From positions 74,963-95,767 of the forward strand of contig NW_003143307.1 of assembly GCF_000003605.2 (NCBI RefSeq): DNA of 20,805 nt, read 5' to 3'. Origin of the DNA: Saccoglossus kowalevskii (taxonomy: Eukaryota > Hemichordata > Enteropneusta > Harrimaniidae). Positions 1-10,335 of the stretch are shown here, one piece after another. The number at the start of each line of letters is the position of its first letter. The stretch's first letter is position 1. The notes below the pieces were generated by a model that saw only the letters and a list, made by a program, of their open reading frames with translations, did no database searches and was not told where the DNA came from. A program made the translations under genes and the position numbers.

Positions 1-1573
1 CCCCAGAGGAAACACGAGAATATAAACTGCCAATTGTTTCTCCAAATGATCTGATAAATAAGTTAAAATTGACAATAAACTGTACATCAAAGAATCTGCA
101 TGAGTGTACGGTTGTCTGGAGACACGTTTTAAAAGCTTGTATATGTTAAAAAAAAAACGCTATCGCGGAAATAATATAAGTAGTCTAGCTGAAAGGCATA
201 GAGAACTAAATTAGTTTTACTCAGACAGCCAATGGATTTACTACTTCCATCAATGAATGCTATTTATGTAACAAAAATCAACACACATATAACGAAATTG
301 AATGAAGGTGATCAAGAATAAATAACAGGATACAATTTTGACAAGTTTCCACGCAAAGTCTGTAAAATACTATTGATTTGACAATCGCAACCAATTAAGT
401 TAACTGACGGTATCCTATTAATACGAGAATAGGCAGGTACCCGGTAATAGATTTACTATGGGAGTTCAGACATAGGACAAGGACTGAATACACAGTTGAG
501 TTCAGTGAATTATATAGCCCCAGTATAAGTTAGAAACCCGGTGAGAAATAGAGAAAAATAAACCCTAAATTACCAACTATATCAGGCCATAAATCAAAAT
601 TATTTATAGCAAACATTGTAACAAGTATTAAGTACTAGGGTAAAACCTGGTGATTACTACCTTGTACTAAAATATGTTTGGATATTTAGAGTAGTAACAA
701 ATTCCCACTTTCGTTCCGGTTAAACTTGAAATACACCATGAATATTGACTTTTGAGATATAATTTTTGGTATGTGTTAGTTCTTGGATATTTAAGCTTCG
801 TCGTCCTGTACTTCGTTTAGTAATTCAAACTTGCCAGATTGCGTAAAAACGAATAGTTTCACGATTTTGACAGGGAAAATTCCTTGTTCAATAAAATAAA
901 ATAAAATATCGTGGGAGTGTGTAAATGCCAAAAAATAAACTAGAGACTGTATGCAAGTCTAAAACCTCCTGGAAAATAATGACATATAGAAACCGCAATT
1001 TGATTGGTAGTCAGACCTAATAAGGAGTCTTCTAATTAAGTTAGTAAATAGTTCATAAATATAAATCTGCATAACAAGCAATATCTCAACTTTATGATTG
1101 CTCAAGGTCTGGTATCCAGCAAGAAATGGTTTGTAATTTGCTCACTCACAGAACTAACAAGGGGAGTCTATTAAAGTCTATATGTTAGGCTGTTTAAATT
1201 CAATGTTTAGATTAGAACTTAGCACTTACCAAGTACATGTACAGTTAATCTAATAACTATGACTTTTCACTGTGAAGCAGTGCGAGCATACACTCTTCAG
1301 ACTGTCTGGAGCCAGATCTACTCAAAGATGATGCAGCAAGAATTCATACAATACTGTGAATTACTTTGCTGTAATCCATAATAACATTTAACACATGTAC
1401 TCCATTTAAAATACATGTATACTAAAGTTTTGCTGGAAAATACTGTTTCAGAAGTTGGTTAGCCACATCTATTATCGAGCAGGGCCCCTCAGAATGGTCT
1501 GAAAATGGACTTGATTTCTTTCTAACAGTGTTATGGATTAATAACATTTCACACCTTTCAGACAATAATCATG
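1..1573. other. Presumed intron sequence, nothing identified
   Basis: This stretch is AT-rich with dense stops in all frames. A short AAAAT/AAATA run occurs around 890-910, and a CG-bearing patch ACGCTATCGCGG at about 157-168. I see no exon, RNA gene or clear element. Confidence 0.6.
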
Positions 1574-1575
1574 TA

Positions 1576-1766
1576 CTGTAAAATACTTTATTTTCGCTGG
1601 AATTAACTTTCACTGAAAAGACTTTTTGAGTGTTTTGTATAAAATTTGTTTTAACTGATTTTTGACGAGTTTAATGTAAAATATAAAACAGAAGGTATAT
1701 TCGCTGGATTTTATTTTCACTGAATCATTCCTTCAGCGAAAATAGCAAAAATAAAGTATTTTACAG
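1576..1766. mobile_element. CTGTAAA-ended MITE, intact copy (family 1)
   Basis: This short element has no coding capacity. Its ends are perfect inverted repeats: the 21 bases from 1574 (TACTGTAAAATACTTT...) are the exact reverse complement of the last 21 bases ending at 1768. The outer TA on each side fits a TA target-site duplication, as made by Tc1/mariner-type transposases. Inner sub-terminal motifs CGCTGG and CAGCGAAAA also pair. A clear relative covering the same interior lies at 5194-5370. The superfamily is inferred from the TA flanks only. No transposase is present. Confidence 0.8.
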
Positions 1767-1768
1767 TA

Positions 1769-3187
1769 TATCATAATGGTACCCTGAAATGCAACTGTAC
1801 ACAAAAAATGACCTAGAACAGTTGAGGAAATATTTTATGATGAATATTTTAATAAGAAAAATCAGAATTCATCTTGAACTAGTGTGGTAAATTAAATCTA
1901 CTTCAAGCTATCCAAAACATTGGTTTAACAATTTTACTATTAATTATAGATCAGGAAAAGGGGTGAATTTTTTTCACCGCCATGCATGTCTATGTACATG
2001 TAACTACAGTCACAAACATTGAGATAACCGTAACAGGCATTGTACAGAAAAACAAGCAATTCACATCTCAAACCATTGCCAGTTACGTCTTGAACAATTT
2101 TTTTTGGAGTTCAAAATACTTAGATGCACACTGAACTCTGTACGTTGTTTTGTACAAGTGGACCTGAAATCTCATGTACAAGGCATACATGTCGAAACTT
2201 TTAGTAATTCAGACCAATAGATTGACTCCATGGTTTAAAGAAAAACTTAAAACTTTGAGGTAAATATATAAACAGTCATTTTAACAAAGCAAAAATAGTG
2301 GATGTAATTTCTCTGTTGTTTGCGTTTTGATCACACATAGAAGAGCTCATACAAGTCTATATGGTCCCATGGTCTGATGACTATGAATAGATGCATTTGG
2401 TTTTGGCTATTGAGAACATGTCAACTAAATTTCATCAAACAAATTGTTCACAAAAATCATGTACACCTCAAATATCAAAGCAATCAGGTTGGTAGTTGGT
2501 AGTTGAAAATTTCAAAATGACAAACTGGAAAATTGAAGATATCATCACAATACGAACAAATCTGACAGAAGTTTTACTCAAGATACCTAAATACAGAGTT
2601 CCATGGCTATGGAGCCAGTAGTTTTCAAGAAGAATTGTTGATGAACGACATATCGAAAGACAACTACAGACAATCACCTATATGAAGATCTTCGATGACA
2701 GCAAAACTAGCAAAGTTTGAATAACAATATTTGGTGCATGTTACACTAAGCTTGGTGCAGGTAATTAAACTAACATGCACATTGTGTATATGCTAGTAAA
2801 ATGTTTTACTTTAATCAAGTATCATGATATATATCACATCTACATACAGGGAGATAATTGTCAGCTTTAATTATTTAGTGCTGCTACCAGACCCTTGATA
2901 ATTATAGGTTGATACCAACTTCAAGCTCAACCTAAGGTTGAACACTAAAAATAGATTTTTAAAAAATAAACATGTGCAATACATTCAGTTTCATAAAGGC
3001 ATGCATGTTTTTTTATATAACATTGATATGAGGCTTTTATTAATTTTAAATCAGTTGACCAATCACAACATTTTAGCATATGCAAATTGCCAGAATAGAA
3101 AATCTTTGGTATGTGTGAGAGGAAATTGATTGGAGGAAATCTGCAAAGACTCATGGGTAATGGACATTACTAAATGGCTTCCATAAC
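1769..3187. other. Presumed intron sequence, nothing identified
   Basis: The only structures are a 15-nt perfect palindrome TCAACCTAAGGTTGA (2927-2941) and a GTGCATGTT/AACATGCAC inverted pair near 2735-2785. Short open frames at 2468-2677 (minus) and 2938-3154 (both strands) have no recognisable content. Confidence 0.6.
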
Positions 3188-3354
3188 CACAGTCCCTCAA
3201 CACCGAACGGAAGACAATTCAAATTCAGAAAGACGCCGTGATGCTATGACGTCATCGGCTTCACTCCACAAGCATAACGCGCACTGTTACCAGCGATCGG
3301 GGGATTAACACCTTAGAGCAATAGCGTTTCCCAACCGGGTGTTGAGGGACTGTG
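3188..3354. mobile_element. MITE with CACAGTCCCTCAACACC inverted ends and target duplication
   Basis: This 167-base element begins with CACAGTCCCTCAACACC, whose exact complement GGTGTTGAGGGACTGTG closes it. It is flanked by a direct repeat CCATAAC (3181-3187 and 3355-3361; up to 8-9 bases if the end is shifted). The interior is markedly more CpG-rich than the surroundings and contains the CRE palindrome TGACGTCA at 3247-3254. A 7-8 base duplication points to the hAT or P type, but the tips are not diagnostic. There is no coding capacity. Confidence 0.85.
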
Positions 3355-3867
3355 CCATAACCAATGAAATCACACTTCTTTGGATTTAATGAGTCTGTTT
3401 GTTGAATATTTTATAAATTTCCATAAATACATACATTGTGTAACCAAGTGTAGTTCAAATTGTTTAATAAATATTATAACACTGCTAAACTAAAACAGCA
3501 TGCTTATTAATTTAACCCATGGTATTTGTAGAACAATGCTGTGAAGTACACACAGTGATTTGTTTATAATGCCAACACATACAACTCATGTAAAACACAT
3601 TGTTTGTTTAGATGAAATCTGAACACTAGCTGTTCCATGACATGGTGCTGTATTTAGAAATCAAAACATTACAAGGCTGAAGTTTCATTTATTCTAGTTG
3701 CCAAACTCATTCTAACTGATACTTGGAGAATATTTTTAGAAAATATTAAAATTAAAAAGTAATACAGTCGATCTATCTTGCACTTAAAGAAATATTTTTT
3801 TTTCTTTCTATTCTTCTTCTTTTCTTGTCTGTGTATTTGTTATTTTGGAAAGAAATAAAATTAACTT
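3355..3867. other. Presumed intron sequence, nothing identified
   Basis: AT-rich, becoming pyrimidine-rich after about 3780 (TTTTTTTTTCTTTCTATTC...). No coding signal was seen. Confidence 0.6.
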
Positions 3868-3918
3868 ATTTTTTTTTTTTTTTTTATATTTAATAAATAT
3901 AAAAAAAAAAAAAAAAAT
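3868..3918. repeat. 51-nt perfect A/T palindrome
   Basis: Seventeen T (3869-3885), then ATATTTA, one central A, TAAATAT, then seventeen A (3901-3917), bounded by A and T, make 25-bp perfect arms with a single-base centre. It can extrude as a cruciform or give a strong hairpin. It may also mark the fused tails of two A-rich retroelements in opposite orientation. Confidence 0.9.
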
Positions 3919-4073
3919 GTTATGAGGTTTTTTTTAATATTATCTTCAGTTAAATAAATTGTTCAGTGAAGCAAAAATGACAGTCACCTCCCTGATACTG
4001 GCGAATATTTGCAGCCAAAGTTCTCCAGAAACCAAACGTCAGAAAAAAAAGATATTTACATGCAAAACTACTA

Positions 4074-4281
4074 TTAACCTTTTCACCACTGGTTCCCTCT
4101 TTTTATCACAAATTCACAAAGTAGTTCCATTTATAGTCTGCACATTCTTTCAGAAGATTTGGACAGAAATAGCCAAATTTGTTTTGAGTAAAAACTGAAA
4201 ATTAACTAAAATTGTGTCTGTTGGCTCCAAAATTAGGCTTTGTTTCCAGAAATATTGAAGAATAATATAAGAAAGATAAGG
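4074..4281 (+). mobile_element. Family 2 repeat, right-truncated copy
   Basis: This is one of three interspersed copies. It starts TTAACCTTTTCACCACTGG and shares with 11312-11560 the ordered blocks TAGTCTGCACATTC, TTTCAGAA, GCCAAATTT, TTTTGAGTAAAAACTGA, GTCTGTTGGCTCCAAAATTAGG and CATTTCCAGAAATA-like sequence. It loses similarity after about 4281, before the right inverted end. A 79-codon open frame across it is a by-product of the repeat. Confidence 0.75.
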
Positions 4282-4689
4282 TACAGACATGCATCTTTTT
4301 TGGAGGGAGGAGAGGTTTTGTAACTTCAACTTTCCAGAACTAGAAAGTACATTTTTTTGGTGATTATCTGATATTTTGTATACGATAATACATGTAGAAA
4401 GGATTCAAACAAGAGCATGCGGTTCCATCTGTCGTCATGACAACATCAATTTAAACTACTGACAAATTAAAAGCAAATGTTGGTGAAGCATTGGCATAAT
4501 AGAACAGAGGCAGGAATGACATGAAACATTCCAGTCTACTTAGAAGCCATTAAAAAGACATTCATAGGAGCCAGTGAGACAACCAATTATACTGTAAACT
4601 AATACTATTGGTATTTTAAATTGCAGCTACTGCATTACACAGAATGCCAAATGGTTAAAAGATGAAATGACATCAAGGAATTGGCCAAT
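4282..4689. other. Presumed intron sequence, nothing identified
   Basis: This is ordinary AT-rich sequence between a truncated family 2 copy and a degenerate tandem repeat. No exon or element was seen. Confidence 0.55.
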
Positions 4690-4870
4690 TTATAAGTATC
4701 TGCTCGAAAGGGTGGAAAAGTGACTAAGGGGTGATCCAAATATATATGCATCTGATGATAGGAGAGGAAAAGTACTAGAAATAGGGATGGGTCAATGAAT
4801 AAGCATCTATTGATATGGGAAGGAAATTAAATGGGCTAATAATCAACATTTGCTGATGGGGTAGGTTGAA
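4690..4870 (+). repeat. Degenerate ~45-55-bp tandem repeat
   Basis: Units begin AAGTATCTGCTCG (about 4694), ATGCATCTGATG (4746), AAGCATCTATTG (4801) and ACATTTGCTGATGG (4846). Each is followed by a G/A-rich stretch such as GGAGAGGAAAAGTACTAG or GGGAAGGAAATTAAATGGG. The units are strongly diverged. Confidence 0.55.
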
Positions 4871-4929
4871 GTTTTTTTTAATTATACACATAAATTGAGT
4901 TCAATACAATATTAATGGAAATATTTAAT

Positions 4930-5085
4930 TTTCATTTGGAATTAATTTTCTGTCTTTCCTAGAAGGGATAATAATGAAAGAGAGAAAGCAGTGGAACACA
5001 GGTTCCCATATGTTTTGTATTTGGAATTAATTTTCCACTTTAGCTAGGGAAATGCAGTGGAACACATGTTTCTGTATGTTATGCA
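4930..5085 (+). repeat. Diverged tandem duplication, ~85-bp unit
   Basis: TTTGGAATTAATTTTC occurs at 4935 and 5020, and GCAGTGGAACACA occurs at 4988 and 5054, each followed by a GTT..TATGTT-like tail. The second unit lacks about 19 bases between the two blocks. Confidence 0.75.
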
Positions 5086-5193
5086 TGAATATTCACAACT
5101 CAGAACATATATTACACAAACACATTAAATCATCACACATACTACATAAAACACAGCTTGCTACCATCAAGAAAATCTGTACAGTTTTTTAAA

Positions 5194-5370
5194 TATTGTA
5201 TAATACTTTATTTTAGCCGGAATTATTATTCACTAAAAAGACTTTTGGGGTGTTTTGTATAGGGAGTTTATTTTCACTGATCTTTGATGAGTTTGATGTA
5301 AAATATAGAAAAAGGGTGTATCTGTTAGATTTTATTTTCCCTGAATCATTTTTTCAGTGAAAACAGCAAA
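5194..5370. mobile_element. CTGTAAA-family MITE, 3'-degraded copy (family 1)
   Basis: The interior aligns along its length with 1574-1768. Shared blocks in the same order include AATACTTTATTTT, AAAGACTTTT, GTGTTTTGTATA, GATGAGTTTGATGTAAAATAT (GACGAGTTTAATG... in the other copy) and TGAATCATT..TTCAGTGAAAA. The left end reads TATTGTATAATAC instead of TACTGTAAAATAC. The right terminal repeat is lost after AACAGCAAA. It is an old, decayed insertion. Confidence 0.75.
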
Positions 5371-5474
5371 TTTAAATTAATTAAATTCCAAACAAAAATA
5401 AGTACATGTCATATTTATAAAATTAAAAATGAATTGTATAAATGTCCAATTTCATTATAAAATAAAGTGTGACT

Positions 5475-5675
5475 TTAATCATTTCACCACCATGCAGTGA
5501 TCCTCTTTTTATCACAAATTTATCACAAATAGTAAAATTCTTTGAGTAACTGAAAATTGACACAAATTTTGTCTATTGGCTCCAAAATCAGGATTCATTT
5601 CTAGAAATATTGGGGAATACAAAAAAAAAGTGCAGAAAAATTTGAGCGAGAAAGTCTTAGTGGTGTAAAGGTTAA
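5475..5675 (+). mobile_element. Family 2 repeat, internally deleted copy
   Basis: The copy opens with TTAATCATTTCACCACC and closes with GGTGTAAAGGTTAA, an imperfect inverted pair. It lacks the block between ATCACAAAT and TTTTGAGTAA that includes TAGTCTGCACATTC, but keeps TTTGTCTATTGGCTCCAAAAT, TTCATTTCTAGAAATA and AAAAAGTGCAGAAAAAT. It lies about 105 bases after a family 1 element, so two elements are clustered here. Confidence 0.75.
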
Positions 5676-6469
5676 AGCGGTAAATAGATTGCACAATATG
5701 GATATTTTTAGAATGGATAACAGTCGGATTCACCTTTGAAAATATTCACCCATTCTGAGGTGTCTGAACATGTTTGAATTCTATTGTTCAAGATGATAGA
5801 AACATGGATATTTTTGATGGACATTTTACTTTTTACAAGTCAAGCAAGTATTATTTTAATTTTTCATATGTTTATTCTGTTTGTTTTGTATTGTTTGTTT
5901 TACATGAGTCGAAGCATGTGAATGGGTTTTATACCTGTTGGTCTTGCCGGAATAAATAAATATTTGTATCACAACGCTGGTACCTGGGCATTTCCTGCTA
6001 CCGTACATCAATGAGGTTGTTCACCTTCTTTTCGAGTCAATCCATAATTTTTACAATACATACAAATACTCAGTGGCTTGGCTTTACATACATACTGAAG
6101 TATCAAACACAGAATGTTTTCTTTTTGAGTTTTAGTAAAATTCATTTCCAGTAATATTTTAAATTTCATTGTGATAAAAATGTAAACTACTACTGTAACA
6201 CCATTTTTGTTGACATCTCTTTGTCAACAATAATTGATTTGGTTGAAGATCTTAAAAAGTAATATTTTACTAAAATTTATATTATCTTGATTGACTATTA
6301 TAAGAGAAAGCAAAAAAATATACATGTTTTTTTTATAGTAGATGGATAAACAATGTATCATGAACCATTTCTATCAATTTGGTGAAAAAGAAACCATTTA
6401 TTTCATATTTATTTATTATGCAGATCTAAAGACAAAGCATTACAGATCTAGGATGAGGCAAGTTTCAGA
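5676..6469. other. Presumed intron sequence, nothing identified
   Basis: It has T-rich stretches and an ACTGTAACACCATTTTTGTTGAC string at about 6192 with a nearby GTTGACATCTCTTTGTCAAC small hairpin. The 61-codon open frame at 5774-5959 is AT-biased and unrecognised. Confidence 0.55.
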
Positions 6470-6700
6470 CATCCCATGATATCTACTCATTGTGCTAGGG
6501 ATGGTGTGATTTTTACGTGCACAGAGGACAGGAAAAGTACACAGGACCAGCAGCTGTGTGTCGATCTTCTCCGACTGGACGCCATATTCCCAACCCCCTC
6601 AATGCGAGCCAGGAAAGTGGGCAGTAATATCTATAGGAGTCAAACCCAGAATCTTCCTGGTGCTGGGCAGACACGCTAACCAATAAACCACACGCAATAC
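6470..6700 (-). mobile_element. tRNA-derived SINE-like element
   Basis: Read on the minus strand, a tRNA-like head lies at about 6699-6628. It has an A box TGGTTTATTGG (6690-6680) followed by TTAGCGTGTCTGCC, and a B box GGTTTGACTCC (6646-6636). The boxes are 33 bases apart, as in real tRNAs. The stems are too degraded for a functional tRNA. The head is followed by a CpG-bearing body running to about 6470, resembling the non-tRNA bodies of molluscan SINEs. The 67-codon plus-strand frame here is a by-product. The 3' boundary is uncertain. Confidence 0.65.
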
Positions 6701-8205
6701 TTCAATTATGAATGCTAAAAATTCAGATCAGAGTCCAGATCAGAAAGTACACACCACATTATCTGGATACAAATGCAAACTCTTGACTCTTGTCCAATCA
6801 CAGGCAACTGTTCTACAGGTATCATAGAATCACATTTGTACATGACCATCTTGAATTGTCAATAGTTGTTACAAGGTTACAGCAGAGCATGGTACATACA
6901 TGTAGTGTTATCTTTAAAATTGATAATTGTTGCTACAAGATCAGGTTATTATGGTTTACAGGAAGAGGGGGGTACCTCTCTGCAAATATAGTAGGGTGTG
7001 TCACCTAACTGAAAAAATTTGTAATCAAATTTAATAAAATCTGGTATCCCATTTTAGATCTCAACCAGATTTTGATGAGCAAAACTACGAAAATAAATTT
7101 TGCAGACCCAGACACCAAAGAATATATGGATGCCATTTTAGACAAGATGAAAACATTTTGATTATTAAAATACATGTTTTTTCGTATCAAGTGTTGCTGC
7201 AGCACAGTGACTGTGATGGTGATAAGATGGTGTAATTGTGGTTGATTCTAAAAATATACACTCCATGTACTTAATTAAAGCGAGGATCAGTTTTCAAATA
7301 TTCAATGTTTTTGTTGTTGATGTGTCTACTTGTTTCAGAACGCTTTATTTTCATTGGACATGCACTTCAAACGAACCGCATACAGTAACAGTATATGCTG
7401 TCAAATCTGAACCTAAACTGTTCAATTAGTTTACCATTTCATTAAAGATATAGTTTGAGATCTATATAGCTTAACGATCTATCAAGAGCTGTATGTGGAC
7501 AGAATTCAGTAATAGAGAACTGTCATCGCTTGGGGAGCGATTCTTTATATCCAAAATGTGTGTTAATCTCGCTGCCTTAAATTCATTTTAAGTCCATGAA
7601 AATGTAATTTAGAGAATGTAGTCATAACTGATGGGACGGCTACGTGACAAGTTTTAGAATACATCCTGCAGTTTCAAATGACGCAGACGTTTCAGTTCAT
7701 AGTGGAATTAATTATTGCAAATCGTATTCGTTAATTGTTGAAATTCGTTGATGTCTTAATATATACTTGTCAGTCAAATGTGACAGTAATAAAATAACAG
7801 CTGAGGGCCATATACGCTGATGTGTTTTATTTTTAAATATGACAATCCCTAGTGGGTTTTTAAAAATTGATAGCTAATGTGTACTTTATTTATTGTCTCC
7901 AATCAAAAGAACTACTTACAATATAAGTAGCAACATACATATAATTCCTGTCATTTTACTAAATTCTTAGTTCCCTGAAGAGGAAAAATTTAAAAGTCGG
8001 TCATTGGCTGAGACACTGAATGATCATCGAGTGACAGACGCATGATGCTTAAACCCCATTGGGCAATCATGGATTGCAAGATCATAAAGAACAGATAAGC
8101 AGAACATATTCAATCTGATTAAAATCTAATGTAGGTATGGGGTCCTATTTTTTGGTTATTATTTTTTTTTTTTTTATTTATTCAAGTCTATTTTTGGAAA
8201 ATTTC
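6701..8205. other. Presumed intron sequence, nothing identified
   Basis: There is a T run at about 8161-8175 just before the fold-back repeat. Small open frames at 6790-7008, 7005-7205 and 7238-7429 look random. No homology was recognised. Confidence 0.55.
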
Positions 8206-8378
8206 CTTTTGTACCCCCACCCCTAACTCTAAGTTTAACCACCACCACCCCTCCATGAGTGCCCCCAATTCAATTGTATATGCCTTCTTTAGATATATTT
8301 TAACTTTAGGTTTTCTTAGGAGGGGCATATACCATTAAAATTGGGAGCACTGGAGGATTAGGAGTAGGGGGTACAAAT
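8206..8378. repeat. Imperfect long inverted repeat (fold-back)
   Basis: The left arm (8206-8284) carries TTTTGTACCCCCACCCCTAA, CCTCCATGAGTGCCCCCAATT and TATATGCC in order. The right arm (8321-8378) carries GGCATATACC, AATTGGGAGCACTGGAGG and AGGGGGTACAAA, which are their complements in reverse order. The left arm has about 20 extra bases (an ACCACCACC run). The loop is about 36 bases. It is probably a fold-back type element or an inverted duplication. No target duplication was identified. Confidence 0.75.
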
Positions 8379-8762
8379 GAAACTCTTTTGCTATTTTTTT
8401 TACCGTTACAAAATTAAATTAAAGGGTTTACAGTAACGACATACAAAAGATCACAATATTTTTCCAATTCACATCGGGAATTAAAATATACTACTATATC
8501 GTACGTTTAATGCAATATTTAATTTGATTAAACCCGGTAGGTAGGTGATGACACAATTTCATATGATGACCATTTCCGGAGTCAAATTTTTCATGTGAAG
8601 AAAATTTATCATTGGGGTACTAAACCGGGAGGGTGGGGGTGGGGCGTGAGTCCTGTATTTGCTCTATTAGTAACATAAGTATCAAACTAGTACCGAGGTA
8701 CGGTAATATGTTTTCAAATCTTTCACTCAAAATAAACCCTGTCATTGAGGACAAGTACTGTA

Positions 8763-8976
8763 CTGTAAAATGACTAATTTTCACTGGGTTTAAATTTCAC
8801 TAATTTAGCGTTTCAGGCATATTTACAATGTAGTGGGTTTAAAATTCACGGTTTTATCATTTGGATAATGTGTTCTATGCTCAATTTTACATATTCACTG
8901 GGTTTTAAATTAACGCATTGTTCAGTCGGCAAAAAAAGCCAAATTAAAACCCGGTGAATAATTAACCCCTTTACAG
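8763..8976. mobile_element. CTGTAAA-ended MITE, CACTGGGTTT subfamily
   Basis: The ends are imperfect inverted repeats, CTGTAAAATGACTAATTTTC on the left and the complement CTGTAAAGGGGTTAATTATTC on the right, with TA directly outside both. The interior carries CACTGGGTTTAAATT-like motifs at about 8781, 8830 and 8897 and an inverted copy at 8942-8956. The termini resemble family 1 at 1576, but the interior is different, so it is a separate subfamily, closest to 20314-20524. Confidence 0.7.
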
Positions 8977-10014
8977 TATTTGCTCTATTAGTAATATAAT
9001 AATATACATGTATTAGTAATGTATGCGCTTACAAAAATAGCTGCAGATATGTCAATGGTCAAAATAAGTCATATTTTAATGATCTAGCATAGAATGTATT
9101 TATATGACTAGACTGTTTCTATCAGAGATGCAGATCTAATACAGTACCATTTTATTATTTTATGCATACTATTTTCGGATGCCCTTTCAAATACCCACAA
9201 CATTACTACAATATTAATTAACAGAATTCCAGCAACGTACCCACTGTTATTAATAAAAACGATGATGTTCCTATTTTCCCAGGTGTGAAATAAACTGAAA
9301 TGTCAAGTCTGTACAGATGTCTTTAACGTTCATATATAGTCCATACAGTTAACATCTCCTCCATGTCATACTTGAGTATACGTTATATGGTATGATGAAT
9401 TAATAATACGAAAATCCCTGATACATATCGGTCTACAGGAATTCATGTATTATGTACATAACTGTGTTGTATATTAAAACAAAAATTACACTTCATAGGA
9501 GAGGGTCAAAAGCCATGTTTATTAATATTTTAACACATACTATGTAAACATATTCAAAAGATAATATCAAATTCCATATCAAGTAGCCCAGTAGCTGAAG
9601 CTCTGATGTAATTACTGAATATATCATTCAGAGAACCCTAACCAGTCCTGTTTTAGTCGGCCTGTTTTTAGATACTGAGTCAAAACGAACCCCAAAAATT
9701 AATTTGAGTCAGCTTGTTCACGAGGGAGGTCTGCATAAAAAAAAAAATTGCATGGCTGCAGGGAATTATTGAATGCTGTGGAACCTGATTTCATTCATTT
9801 TTATTTTGTTTATAAAATGCGATAAACTAAATTTTATTTTTTCACTAATTATAAACTTTATACTTACAAGTAAAATTTTTTTCAAGACCTCTATACAACA
9901 TGTATCCATATATGATTTTTTAAAGAATCCATTATGTACAGTGGAATTGTCACAGTTAGTCGTGTCAAACCACTATGAACCTGCGATGCATCAAATATGT
10001 GATTTTCCGTTCAG
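8977..10014. other. Presumed intron sequence, nothing identified
   Basis: AT-rich with several ACATGTA words. The 88-codon open frame at 9773-10039 encodes a Phe/Ile/Lys-rich string without recognisable motifs and is not supported as a gene. Confidence 0.55.
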
Positions 10015-10335
10015 CTGTGAGATCTCGCGAGATGCATGAAAGACGCGCGTCGAACGTCTGCCGCAAAAATCAAACGATTTGATTTTGAACTCAAATTTCT
10101 TTATTTCTTAGCTCACATCGACCAGACGATCTTCGACAGAGGAATATTGCTTTCGAATACCCACACTTAATCGAAATTGTCTATCATCAAATGTGTACAG
10201 CACATTATTAAGCATGGAAATGCCCCCCAAAATATTTTCGCGTTTGTTGAATCCCACGCGATGTTTGACGCCACTACGATGCTATGACCTTTGTTTGTCC
10301 TGTTTTAACGTTCGATTTCACGCATAACACGTGAT
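10015..10335. promoter_or_regulatory. CpG-richer block with TCTCGCGAGA palindrome
   Basis: In an otherwise CpG-poor window this block has many CpGs: TCTCGCGAGA (10023-10032), GACGCGCGTCGAACGTC (about 10043-10059), TTTTCGCG, CCACGCGATG and an E-box CACGTG (10329-10334). TCTCGCGAGA is a known palindromic core-promoter motif in animals. It could be an internal promoter or enhancer within the presumed GluN1 intron, or the start of a separate gene whose coding part I cannot see. No ORF here resembles a known protein. Confidence 0.3.

Noticed and set aside
2063-2076. Minus-strand TGGTTTGAGATG (W F E M), resembling a GluN1 exon 2 motif
   Set aside because: The next codon is TGA and the codons upstream contain TAA. 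The surrounding residues do not match GluN1.
3959-4198. 79-codon plus-strand frame
   Set aside because: It is mostly inside a family 2 repeat copy, and other copies do not keep the frame.
5512-5733. 73-codon minus-strand frame
   Set aside because: It overlaps another family 2 copy and is low-complexity Phe/Asn/Ile-rich.
6476-6679. 67-codon plus-strand frame with balanced composition
   Set aside because: It lies antisense within the tRNA-derived SINE-like element.
6628-6699. Functional tRNA gene
   Set aside because: The A and B boxes are present, but the acceptor, D and anticodon stems do not pair well enough, and a SINE-like body follows.
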